In this document: piece after piece, positions 29,111-39,355 of the stretch | Layout: every line of letters begins with the position of its first letter | Position numbering within the stretch: the first letter of the stretch is position 1 | Assembly (NCBI RefSeq): GCF_041734735.1 | Contig: NC_134906.1 | Span: forward strand, 31,159,500 to 31,223,499 | From: Babylonia areolata | Lineage: Eukaryota > Mollusca > Gastropoda > Neogastropoda > Buccinidae | Reading direction: 5' to 3' | DNA: 64,000 bases | The notes under the pieces: generated by a model | What the model was told of the DNA's origin: nothing | The model's database searches: none | What the model saw: only the letters and a program-made list of their open reading frames with translations | Program-made: the position numbers and the translations under genes

Positions 29111-29810
29111 TGGAAAACACAGATGTCTATATCTTGTACCAACTCAGCACTAACACACAAATCTTTCAAGGACAAGCCGCTGTTCAGAGCTAATATAACA
29201 TCAAAAATAAACTGATTAACTTAATCACCCTTATCATTATTTTTGAAGGAGAAATTACTACCCCACTCCATCTCTCTCTTCTCCAAAGTATGTTTGTATG
29301 TTTGCCTGCTTGTCTGTCTGTGTGTATGTGTTTGTGTTCATATGAGCTAGAGAGAGAGAGACAGAGACACAGAGAGAGAGAGAGAGTGAGAGACAGAGAC
29401 AGAAACACAGAGAGAGTCAAACCATGTGTTGATTATCAGGCCTCTGGCTCAATACAACAAGACTGCACAGTTTCAAGAAAGACATCATGCATTAATTGAA
29501 ATATTATTGAGACATTTTCTTCTACAACATAATGCTCTGTAGCTTGTATACAAAGAACAGAGAGAGAGGTAGAGAGAGGTAGATAATAAATGAGTGAATA
29601 AATGCATTTAGTGAGTAGAGGGTAAGGGAGTAAGCACACAATGCCTGTTTCACCCAGACCTGGAAAGAAGGGGTGTGTGGGAGTGAAAGAAACAAAAGAG
29701 AAGAAAGAAAGAAAGAAAAGAGAAGAAGAAAGAAAGAAAGAAAATCCACTGTATCAAACCAACAGAAAGAGGATAAATCATGGATAGTTGTGGTGGGTTG
29801 GAGAGGATGG
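29111..29810. other. Low-complexity sequence with (AG)n runs
   Basis: It contains gagagaga and cagagaga runs at 29346-29415 and aagaaag runs at 29695-29745. No gene was recognised. Confidence 0.6.
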
Positions 29811-31290
29811 GGAGGAGTGGGAGGGCAGTGCGGGAGGGCAGTGCGGGAGGGGTGTGTGGGAGGGCAGTGCGGGAGGGGTGTGTGGGAAGGCAGTGTGGGA
29901 AGGGAGGGCAGTGCGGGAGGGGTGTGTGGGACAGCAGTGCAGGAGGGGTGTGTGGGAGGGCAGTGTGGGAGGGGTGTGTGGGAGGGGAGGGCAGTGTGGG
30001 AGGGCAGTGTGGGAGGGGTGTGTGGGAGAGCAGTGCGGGAGGGATGTGTGGGAGGGCAGTGCGGGAGGGGTGTGTGGGAGGGCAGTGTCGGAGGGCAGTG
30101 CGGGAGGGGTGTATGGGAGGGCAGTGCGGGAGGGGTGTGGGGAGGGGAGGGCAGTGCGGGAGGGGTGTGCAGGAGGGGTGTGGGGAGGGCAGTGCGGGAG
30201 GGGTGTGCGGGAGGGCAGTGCGGGAGGGGTGTGCGGGAGGGCAGTGCGGGAGGGGTGTGTGGGAGGGCAGTGTGGGAGGGCATTGGGAGGGCAGTGCGGG
30301 AGGGGTGTGTGGGAGGGCAGTGTGGGAGGGCAGTGCGGGAGGGGTGTGTGGGAGGGCAGTGCGGGAGGGCAGTATATGGGAGGGCAGTGCGGGAAGGGTG
30401 TGCGGGAGGGGTGTGTGGGAGGGTGTGTGGGAGGGCAGTGTGGGAGGGCAGTGCGGGAGGGGTGTGTGGGAGGGCAGTGCGGGAGGGGTGTGTGGGAGGG
30501 CAGTGTGTGAGGGCAGTGCGGGAGGGGTGTGTGGGAGGGCAGTGCGTGAGGGGTGTGTGGGAGGGCAGTGCGGGAGGGGTGTGTGGGAGGAGAGGGCAGT
30601 GCGGGAGGGGTGTGCGGGAGGGGTGTGTGGGAGGGCAGTGCGGGAGGGGTGTGTGGGAGGGCAGTGCGGGAGGGGTGTGTGGGAGGGCAGTGCGGGAGGG
30701 GTGTGTGGGAGGAGAGGGCAGTGCGGGAGGGGTGTGCGGGAGGGGTGTGTGGGAGGGCAGTGCGGGAGGGGTGTGTGGGAGGGCAGTGCGGGAGGGGTGT
30801 GTGGGAGGGCAGTGCGGGAGGGGTGTGTGGGAGGGGTGTGTGGGAGGGCAGTGCGGGAGGGGTGTGTGGGAGGGCAGTGCGGGAGGGGTGTGTGGGAGGG
30901 CAGTGTGGGAGGGCAGTGCGGGAGGGGTGTGTGGGAGGGCAGTGCGGGAGGGGTGTGTGGGAGGGGTGTGTGGGAGGGCAGTGCGGGAGGGGTGTGTGGG
31001 AGGGCAGTGTGGGAGGGCAGTGCGGGAGGGCAGTGCGGGAGGGGTGTGTGGGAGGGCAGTGCGGGAGGGGTGTGTGGGAGGGAAGTGTGTGAGGGGTGTG
31101 TGGGAGGGCAGTGCGGGAGGGGTGTGCAGTGCGGGAGGGCGGTGTGGGAGGGCAGTGCGGGAGGGGTGTGTGGGAGGGCAGTGCGGGAGGGCGGTGTGGG
31201 AGGGCAGTGCGGGAGGGGTGTGTGGGAGGGCAGTGCGGGAGGGGGGTGTGGGAGGGCAGTGCGGGAGGGGGGTGTGAGACAATTCAGAGA
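29811..31290 (+). repeat. G-rich 26-bp minisatellite, about 55 copies, G-quadruplex-prone
   Basis: The unit is gtgcgggaggggtgtgtggg then agggca, with agg insertions/deletions and shorter 12-bp units. All the long G-tracts are on the plus strand, and gggaggggtgtgtgggaggg fits a four-tract G-quadruplex pattern. Reading frames are open on both strands (HPSRTALPHTP, GRAVREGCVGG) through composition only. Confidence 0.95.
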
Positions 31291-31299
31291 TGTGCACAG

Positions 31300-31700
31300 C
31301 CCCTCCCTCCCTCCTGTTTGCCCCCACCCCCACCCCCACCCGACCCCCTCCCAAATGTCTACATGCGTGGTGGGTGGGGCTCTTGCCGATGGAAACAGAT
31401 GATGGTTGATTGTGGATTTCTTTCTTGTCAGGACGGCCAAAAAACAGCAACATGAAAATGAAAGCACATGTTTCTGAAGAAAAAAGCAACAAAAAACTAA
31501 GAAAGAAAGAAAAAAAAGAAAAACAACAAAACCAGAAAGTATATTTCCCTTCCTTTTTGCTCATCATTCTTTATTCATTACACCATTCCTTGGTTGTGTA
31601 TATGTCTATTGAACTCAGATGATCTGCATGTGTTCATTGTTTACCAAGCTGTTGGAAATCACTGACTTCCCTCCCCACCTCTCCCCCCTTCCAACCCATC
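31300..31700. other. Non-coding spacer
   Basis: C-rich (ccccaccccc), then A-rich sequence. No gene was recognised. Confidence 0.55.
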
Positions 31701-33070
31701 TGTCCCTGCAGACAGACAGAGAGAGGAGGAAAATGGAGAGAAATGGGAATTGTGACACGCCATTGACAGAGAGAAGAAGAGGAGGAGAGGGGAGAGAGAT
31801 GGGGGAAGGGAGGAAGGGAGAGACACACCATTGACAGATACAGACAGAGGGAGAGAGATGGGGAGGGGAGGGGGGGAGAGGCACACCACTGACAGATACA
31901 GGCAGAGGGAGAGAGATGGGGGGATGGAGGGGGGGGAGAGGCACACCACTGACAGATACAGACAGAGGGAGAGAGATGGGGGGATGGAGGGGGGGGGGGG
32001 AGAGGCACACCACTGACAGATAGACAGAGGGAGAGAGATGGGGGGATGGAGGGGGGGGGGAGGCACACCACTGACAGATAGACAGAGGGAGAGAGATGGG
32101 GGGATGGAGGGGGGGGGGGGGGGGGAGGCACACCACTGACAGATACAGAGAGAGGAGGGAGAGAGATGGGGGGATGGAGGGGGGGGGAGGCACACCACTG
32201 ACAGATACAGAGAGAGGAGGGAGAGAGATGGGGGGATGGAGGGAGGGAGAGACACACCATTGACAGATACAGAGAGAGGAGGGAGAGAGACGGGGGGATA
32301 GAGAGAGGGAGGGACACACCATTGACAGATACAGAGAGAGGAGGGAGAGAGATGGGGGGGATGGAGGGAGGGAGAGACACACCATTGACAGATACAGAGA
32401 GAGGAGGGAGAGAGATGGGGGGATAGAGAGAGGGAGAGACACACCATTGACAGATACAGAGAGAGGAGGGAGAGAGATGGGGGGATGGAGGGAGGGAGGG
32501 AGACACCATTGACAGATACAGAGAGAGGAGGGAGAGAGATGGGGGGATAGAGAGAGGGAGAGACACACCACTGACAGATACAGAGAGAGGAGGGAGAGAG
32601 ATGGGGGGAGGGAGGGAGGGAGGGAGACACCATTGACAGATACAGAGAGAGGAGGGAGAGAGATGGGGGGATGGAGGGAGGGAGAGACACACCATTGACA
32701 GATACAGAGAGAGGAGGGAGAGAGATGGGGGGATGGAGGGAGGGAGGGAGACACCATTGACAGATACAGAGAGAGGAGGGAGAGAGATGGGGGGATGGAT
32801 GGAGGGAGAGACACACCATTGACAGATACAGAGAGAGGAGGGAGAGAGATGGGGGGATAGAGAGAGGGAGAGACACACCACTGACAGATACAGAGAGAGG
32901 AGGGAGAGAGATGGGGGGATGGATGGAGGGAGAGACACACCATTGACAGATACAGAGAGAGGAGGGAGAGAGATGGGGGGATGGATGGAGGGAGAGACAC
33001 ACCATTGACAGATACAGAGAGAGGAGTGAGGGAGATGGGGGGAGGGAGGGTGAAAAATACCACTGACAGA
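31700..33070. repeat. ~59- to 64-bp polypurine minisatellite, about 22 copies
   Basis: The unit is gacacaccattgacagatac, then agagagaggagggagag, then agatggggggatggaggg. The G-tract length varies (g6 to g19). The strand asymmetry is nearly complete outside cacaccattgacagatac. Confidence 0.94.
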
Positions 33071-33185
33071 CATACAGAGATGGAGGAGGTAGATATGTGG
33101 CCAGATAGATAACAGATAGACTCATAGAGGAAGAGACGCATGTGTGCATACCATCCAGCTCAATAGTTGCATTCGGCTCAGTGGT

Positions 33186-33187
<2 letters not shown>

Positions 33188-33230
<43 letters not shown>

Positions 33231-33232
33231 AG
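33188..33232. repeat. (CA)n microsatellite
   Basis: A run of about 40 bp of acacac. Confidence 0.95.
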
Positions 33233-33312
33233 AACATGGATCACCACCAAAAGTATATTTATTTCAAGGAAAAGCCAGGAGGGGGAGGGAGGGAGAGGAA
33301 GGAGGGACGTCT

Positions 33313-33965
33313 GCATGGTATGCATCCTATCAGACACATCCTATCAGACACACGGGATCATCGTGCCAGCACTGTACGTGGTATGCATCCTATCAGACAC
33401 ACCGGAACATCATGCCAGCACTGTACGTGGTTTGCATCCTATCAGACACACGGGATCATCGTGCCAGCACTGTACGTGGTATGCATCCTATCAGACACAC
33501 TGGAACATCATGCCAGCATTGTACGTAGTTTGCATCCTATCAGACACACTGGAACATCGTGCCAGCACTGTACGTAGTTTGCATCCTATCAGACACACGG
33601 GAACATCGTGCCAGCACTGTACGTGGTTTGCATCCTATCAGACACACGGGAACATCATGCCAGCACTGTACGTAGTTTGCATCCTATCAGACACACGGGA
33701 ACATCATGCCAGCACTGTACGTAGTTTGCATCCTATCAGACACACGGGAACATCGTGCCAGCACTGTACGTAGTTTGCATCCTATCAGACACATCCTATC
33801 AGACACACGGGAACATCGTGCCAGCACTGTACGTGGTTTGCATCCTATCAGACACATCCTATCAGACACACGGGATCATTGTGCCAGCACTGTACGTGGT
33901 TTGCATCCTATCAGACACATCCTATCAGACACACGGGAACATCGTGCCAGCACTGTACGGCACGG
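33313..33965. repeat. 49-bp minisatellite, about 12 copies
   Basis: The unit is acgggaacatcgtgccagca, then ctgtacgtagtttgcatcc, then tatcagacac. Four units have an extra atcctatcagacac. gt/at changes alternate. Confidence 0.94.
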
Positions 33966-33984
33966 AGACTGGAACATCAACAAG

Positions 33985-34235
33985 TAGGAGATGGAGAAGA
34001 AGCAGATGAACAAGGAGAAAAAGGGGAAGAAGGAGAAGGAGGGGAAGGAGGAGAAGGAGACGAAGGAGAAGCAAACAGAGGAATAGGAGAAGGGGGGGGG
34101 GGCATGGGGAAGGGAGGAGAGAATAAGGAGTAGGAGGAGAAGCAGAAACTGAACAAGGGGGTGGGGGGTTAGGGGAAGGGGAAAGGGTGGAGGAGACGGA
34201 GTAGGAGGAGGAGGAAGAGGAAAAAGGAAGAGTAG
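33985..34235. repeat. Polypurine (GGA/GAA) tract
   Basis: gaagaagg, ggagaagg and aggaggag runs, with nothing coding. Confidence 0.9.
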
Positions 34236-34294
34236 TAGAAAAATGCATCACCAAAAAAGACGCGTTGGGATTTCTATTAGGCTAACTGCAATGC

Positions 34295-34364
34295 CAACAC
34301 TGCCAAATTTGGTGTCAACTGACAAAGTATTTGCAGAGAAAATGGCAATGTTAAAGTTTACCAC

Positions 34365-34407
<43 letters not shown>

Positions 34408-34457
34408 ACCGAACACTGGTTAAAACATAGACTCACTTTGTTTACACAATTGAGTAA
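34295..34457 (-). mobile_element. HINE-like element, end fragment
   Basis: In minus orientation it matches the left end of 35080-35610 from the hairpin (gactcactttgtttacaca) through the GT run to tttggtgtcaactgac, then stops. Confidence 0.85.
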
Positions 34458-35079
34458 AAAATGACATGACACAATAAACCGACATCACAAATCAACCATA
34501 AGTAGCTAATACAACACTCAGCAACATTAACACAATAAGGATTTGAAGTCTCTTCAATGCTTCATATAAATTTTTGGCCAAGTTTTGTTGAGTAATCTCA
34601 TGTTTTGATGACGCGAGCAAATTAAATCCAAAAGAACAGGGATCTTTAAAATATTTCGGTTGAATTAATCTTAGCCTGAGGTCACTCAAAGAGGGCAACA
34701 TAACAAAAAATGCAATTCATCTTCCCTACCCCGGTTGCACAATCAGCAAGTATATACATCTTCACTCCTGCTACAGTATCTGAAACTGAACAGCAATATT
34801 AGAAACACCAAATCTAAATTTTGTCAATGCACATTTTACATGTCTATTTCCATCCCAATGGTTCAGTCCCCTGCATTGTTTTAAAGAGTCTAAACTGCGC
34901 AAATCTATCGCTAGTTTCCATGTGATCATGCCAGTCTTGCCACCTACAATCAACAAGAATCAACTATTCATCGTCTAAAACACTTTAAAAAACATGCAAT
35001 ATCTTCAACTCCCTGATTATCCCACACAAAAGAATAACCATAAGAATTCAAGCACTGGCGAACGCACGTTGCCCATGGT

Positions 35080-36015
35080 TTTTTGACTCACTTGTGTAAA
35101 CAAGTGAGTCTATGTTTTAACCCGGTGTTCGGTTGTCTGTGTGTGTGTGTGTGTGGCTGTGTGTCTGTGTGTCTGTGTGTCCGTGGTAAACTTTAACATT
35201 GACATTTTCTCTGCAACTACTTTGTCAGTTGACACCAAATTTGGCATAAAAATAGGAAAAATTCAGTTCTTTCCAGTCATCTTGTTTAAAACAATATTGC
35301 GCCTCTGGGATGGGCACAAAAAAATAAAGAATGAAGCCTAATTATATGCAAACTGCATTTACTGTTATATTTATATTTTTTGTATTCTCTAAACTTGGCA
35401 CTTTGATCTGATATTCTGACCCAACAGCTAGAGCAGTCATTATTATCATTTTTTGTTCAAACAGGAACTTCTTTTGCTAAGCATGGAAGTTTTATTTATT
35501 TTGCAAACGTTTTGGTGCAGATAGTAAAAAAGGGAAATTACTCTGTAATGCTAGGGGGAGTTAATTTGCTTTAAACTGATCTTTCTCATCTTAAATATTA
35601 CATTTTGAAACAAGAGAGGCAAGGCCTTCAAGACTCACTTATGATGCACTTTTTAAAAAACATCCAAGCTTTTTATGTATTGAGTATAATTTCAAAATGT
35701 AATATTTAAGATGAGAAAGATCAGTTTAAAGCAAACTAAGTCCCCCAGCAGAGTCATTTCCCTTGTTTTACTGCCTGCAGCAAAACGTTTGCAATAAACA
35801 AAACTTTCATGCTTAGCAAAAGAAGTTCCTGTTTGAACAAAAAATGAAAATAATGACAGATCTTTTGTTGAGTCGAATATCAGATCAAAGTGCCAAGTTT
35901 AGAGAATATAAAAAATATAAATATATCAGTAAATGCATTATACTCAATACATAAAAAGCTTGGATTTTTTAAAAAGTGTATCACAAGTGAGTCTTGAAGG
36001 CTCTGCCTCTCTTGT
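35080..36015 (+). mobile_element. HINE-like element with a second, inverted copy inside it
   Basis: The outer plus copy runs 35080-35607 and resumes at about 35937-36015 (actcaatacataaaaagctt to gcctctcttgt). Between them lies a minus-strand part of the same family, from caagagaggcaaggccttc to about agtaaatgca. Together they form an imperfect inverted repeat of some 330 bp. Confidence 0.8.
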
Positions 36016-36029
36016 TTTTTGTTTTTTGG

Positions 36030-36060
36030 GTTTTTTTTGTTGTTGTTGTTGTTGTTGTTT
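36030..36060. repeat. (TTG)n microsatellite
   Basis: ttgttgttg run of about 30 bp at the right edge of the HINE-like insertion. Confidence 0.9.
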
Positions 36061-37327
36061 TGCCATTATTATCAAAGGAATACATCTGATAAGCTAGAAC
36101 GGTAGCCTGTTTTTGCTCATTCTTGTAAATTTCAACTAATACTTAATACATTTAATGTACGAGTTTACATAAATTGGATATTTCCCTAGCTCCTCATACA
36201 CAAGATCATTTGGCGTTCGGAGGTCCACATTCAAAAACCGTTTTATTGCAAAGGTGTACTTATTCTATTTGCTCACTTTTTTCCAAGGCCCATATTTCTG
36301 CAACATACTGCAGTACTGGATGGACTTGCGCATCAAATAACCTAACAAAAATACCAAATGAATTACAGTCAAGCTTATACAAAATATGAAGTATCCGAGC
36401 AACTGCTTTCTTTGCTTTATTACCTATATCTTGACATGCAAAACTGAAACTAAGTTCTGTTGAAAAATGAATTCCAAGATACTTATATGCATTTACAACA
36501 GTAATTCTTTCATTTCCATAAGACCATCTTTCATTTCTTGCTAAATACCCTCCCTTACGGAACACAACAATACTTGTTTTATCCATATTTACTTTTAACT
36601 GAAAGTTACTTGGTGCAGCATATAAACTGTTCAACTGTCTACAGAACCCACTGTTGTAGATAACAAAATCATATCATCAGCAAAAAGTAGAAAAAACAAT
36701 TCAATCAAATCAAAAGTAACTCCATGTTGATCATACTGCATTATTTCCAAAGCAAGTTTGTTAATAAAAAGTGAAAACAAGACAGGGCTACAAACATCCC
36801 CTTGTTTAACCCCACGAATGCAATTAACACATTCAGATAATGTTGCCCCAGCTCTCCCTCTTGCTTTCACTTCATTGTACATGCTTTTCACACAACAATG
36901 TAACTTACCACTGATTCCATTCTTTAATTAAAAAAAAAAAATTAAATAAATATATATATTTTTTAAAAGGCCATAAAAGTTTTCTGGAAATGGAATCAAA
37001 GGCCTTTTTAAAGTCCACAAAAGCTACATAATTTTTTTTATTGTTTGCAAACTGTTTCTGCACTGCAGCCATCAGAGTAAATATTGGATCAATTGTTGAA
37101 CAGCCCTTTCTAAATCCTGCCTGATGTTCTCCAATTATGTTTTTTTCTGAATTATCCATTCTTATAGTCTAGCATTAATAATGGATCTATATAATTTACT
37201 ATTTGCATTGCACAAAGAAATACCTCTATAGTTATTTGCATTATTAATATCACCTTTCTTAAATAATGACAAAATTGTGGATTCTGTCCAGTTGTTTGGA
37301 TAAACCTCAGTATCAAACAAAACATCA

Positions 37328-37935
37328 ACAAGAGAGGCAAGGCGTTCAAGACTCACTTGTGATACACTTTTTAAAAAATCCAAGCTTTTTATGTATTGAG
37401 TATAATTTCAAAATGTAATGTTTAAGATGAGAAAGATCAGTTTAAAGCAAATTAAGTCCCCTAGCATTAATTACAGAGTAATTTCCCTTTTTTACTATCT
37501 GCACCAAAACGTTTGCAAAATAAATAAAACTTCCATGCTTAGCAAAAGAAGTTCCTGTTTGAACAAAAAATGATAATAATGACCGCTCTTGTTGCTGGGT
37601 CAGAATATCAGATCAAAGTGCCAAGTTTAGAGAATACAAAAAATATAAATATAACAGTAAATGCAGTTTGCATATAATTAGGCTTCATTTTTTTTTTTTT
37701 TTTTTTTTTTTTTGTGCCCATCCCAGAGGTGCAATATTGTTTTAAACAAGATGACAGGAAAGAACTGAATTTTCCCTATTTTTATGCCTAATTTGGCGTC
37801 AACTGACAAAGTATTTGCAGAGAAAATGTCAATGTTAACGTTTACCACGGGCACACAGACACACACACACACACAGTCAACCGAACACTGGGTTAAAACA
37901 TAGACTCACTTTGTTTACACAAGTGAGTCAAAAAG
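37328..37935 (-). mobile_element. HINE-like element, full-length short form
   Basis: It begins (plus strand) caagagaggcaaggcgttc, passes gactcacttgtgatacac, has a T-run at 37687-37713 and a CA run at 37855-37876, and ends with the hairpin ttacacaagtgagtc. It sits inside the LINE relic, whose frame resumes on the other side (LVDVLFDTEVYPNN). Confidence 0.85.
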
Positions 37936-37984
37936 TTTACTGAAAAGTTAACAGTAATATCCCCTCCATTTTTGAAAAACTCAC

Positions 37985-38075
37985 TGAGTGAGTGAGTGAG
38001 TGAGTGTGTGAGAGAGAGAGAGAAAGAGAGAGAGAGAGCATGCGTATTACTGTTTATTAATCATGGACACACTCT

Positions 38076-38118
<43 letters not shown>

Positions 38119-38120
38119 TA
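37985..38120. repeat. (GAGT)n, (GA)n and (CA)n microsatellites
   Basis: gagtgagtgagt, agagagag and cacacaca runs in close order. Confidence 0.93.
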
Positions 38121-38840
38121 TATACATTACCTACAATCTACAAACCAGCTGGCAAAATTCAGTCAAAGCATTTCTGTCACAACAGGTTCCACACCATTTT
38201 GACATGGGATTTTTAGGATTAACGACACTGAATAAAACAGTAAACACATACACTTGTGTACACACACCAATACACACAACATGTTAATAGTTCGTGCAAA
38301 TCCTCCCTCAACCCAAAGCTTAAAACACACACACACACACACACAAACACAAAACACGCAAAATTGTTATGCAGTCTCTCTGACAACAGGACCATGTCAT
38401 GAACAGTTTGTTTAGGCAACTGAATGGGAAAGTTGGAATATGTTGTGTGTGGTGTGTGGTGTGGTATGCGTATTCATGTGAAAAATGTGTGAGTATGTTT
38501 GCGCATAAAGCGTGGGGAAGGTGTTTTTCATTTCCTGTCCTTCGAGCCGACCTTTGGGTCCTGCCTGACAAAGGTCACAGTTTGCCAGGGAATGGTGTGT
38601 GCTGCTGCACAGGGGACATACAGCTTCACTTCCAACAACAGATTTGTTTTTTCTCCAGAGATCGATGAACGGTGCACTGTCACTTCAGTGGTGTCCTGTA
38701 GTGCCTGTTGTGATCAAACATTGGCAGGACACACTTCCTACACCAACGTCCCATTTCCCTGATGCCTCAGACCAGAGGAGACCCCGTACTGTTGCTGAGT
38801 GACTTCAGTGGTTGTCAGTGAATAGTGCCCATACTGATAC
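38121..38840. other. Non-coding or unrecognised sequence
   Basis: About 700 bp with a short CA run at 38325. Several short open frames exist, but none has a recognisable domain or convincing splice signals. Confidence 0.5.
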
Positions 38841-39257
38841 AATATCATACTGCCACTGAGCACCCAACACGTGACTGCCTCCTCACACAGTCAGTATCAT
38901 ACACCCCAATGAGCACCCAACAGATGACGTGACTGCCTCCTCACACAGTCAGTATCATACACCCCAATGAGCACCCAACAGATGACGTGACTGCCTCCTC
39001 ACACAGTCAGTATCATACACCCCAATGAGCACCCAACAGATGACGTGACTGCCTCCTCACACAGTCAGTATCATACACCCCAATGAGCACCCAACAGATG
39101 ACGTGACTGCCTCCTCACACAGTCAGACGGAGTCAGTATCATACTGCCACTGAGCACCCAACAGATGACGTGACTGCCTCTTCATACAGTCAGTATCATA
39201 CACCCCAATGAGCACCCAACAGATGACGTGACTGCCTCTTCATACAGTCAGTATCAT
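38840..39257. repeat. 58-bp minisatellite, left part (split by the LINE)
   Basis: The unit is cagtatcatacaccccaatg, then agcacccaacagatgacg, then tgactgcctcctcacacagt. The same array continues at 43441. Confidence 0.95.
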
Positions 39258-39355
39258 GGTGTGTGTCCATCGAGATCGATGATGACCATCGTTGTCATCC
39301 AGCTGGGGGATGGGGGAAGGGTGGTGGTGGGGTGGGGGGGAGGATGCAAATGAAT

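Larger units (their letters stand above)
34480..37985 (-). mobile_element. Decayed LINE, interrupted by two HINE-like insertions
   Basis: Reading from high to low coordinates on the minus strand gives LINE parts in order: FFKNGGDIT near 37980; TEVYPNNWTESTILSLFKKG and NNANNYRGISL near 37200-37310; GEHQAGFRKGCS and YVAFVDFKKAFDS near 37000-37130; GVKQGDVCSPVLFSLFIN and LLFADDMILLS near 36670-36840; KTSIVVFRKGG and AYKYLGIHFST near 36450-36580; then, beyond the element at 35080-36015, KALTKFRFGV-like sequence at 34800 and a CNRGREDELHFLLCC zinc-knuckle piece near 34705-34745. Frames are broken several times, so this is an old copy. The order of parts fits L2/CR1-like or related APE-type LINEs. 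Confidence 0.8.

Noticed and set aside
29522-33227. Pro/His/Ser-rich frames of 480-680 aa on the minus strand and Gly/Val/Arg frames on the plus strand
   Set aside because: Composition of the G-rich and polypurine arrays; open in several frames and both strands with no domain.
38399-38802. Three overlapping plus-strand frames in unique sequence as a possible small gene
   Set aside because: No recognisable domain, no agreed frame, no splice signals that join to other coding sequence.
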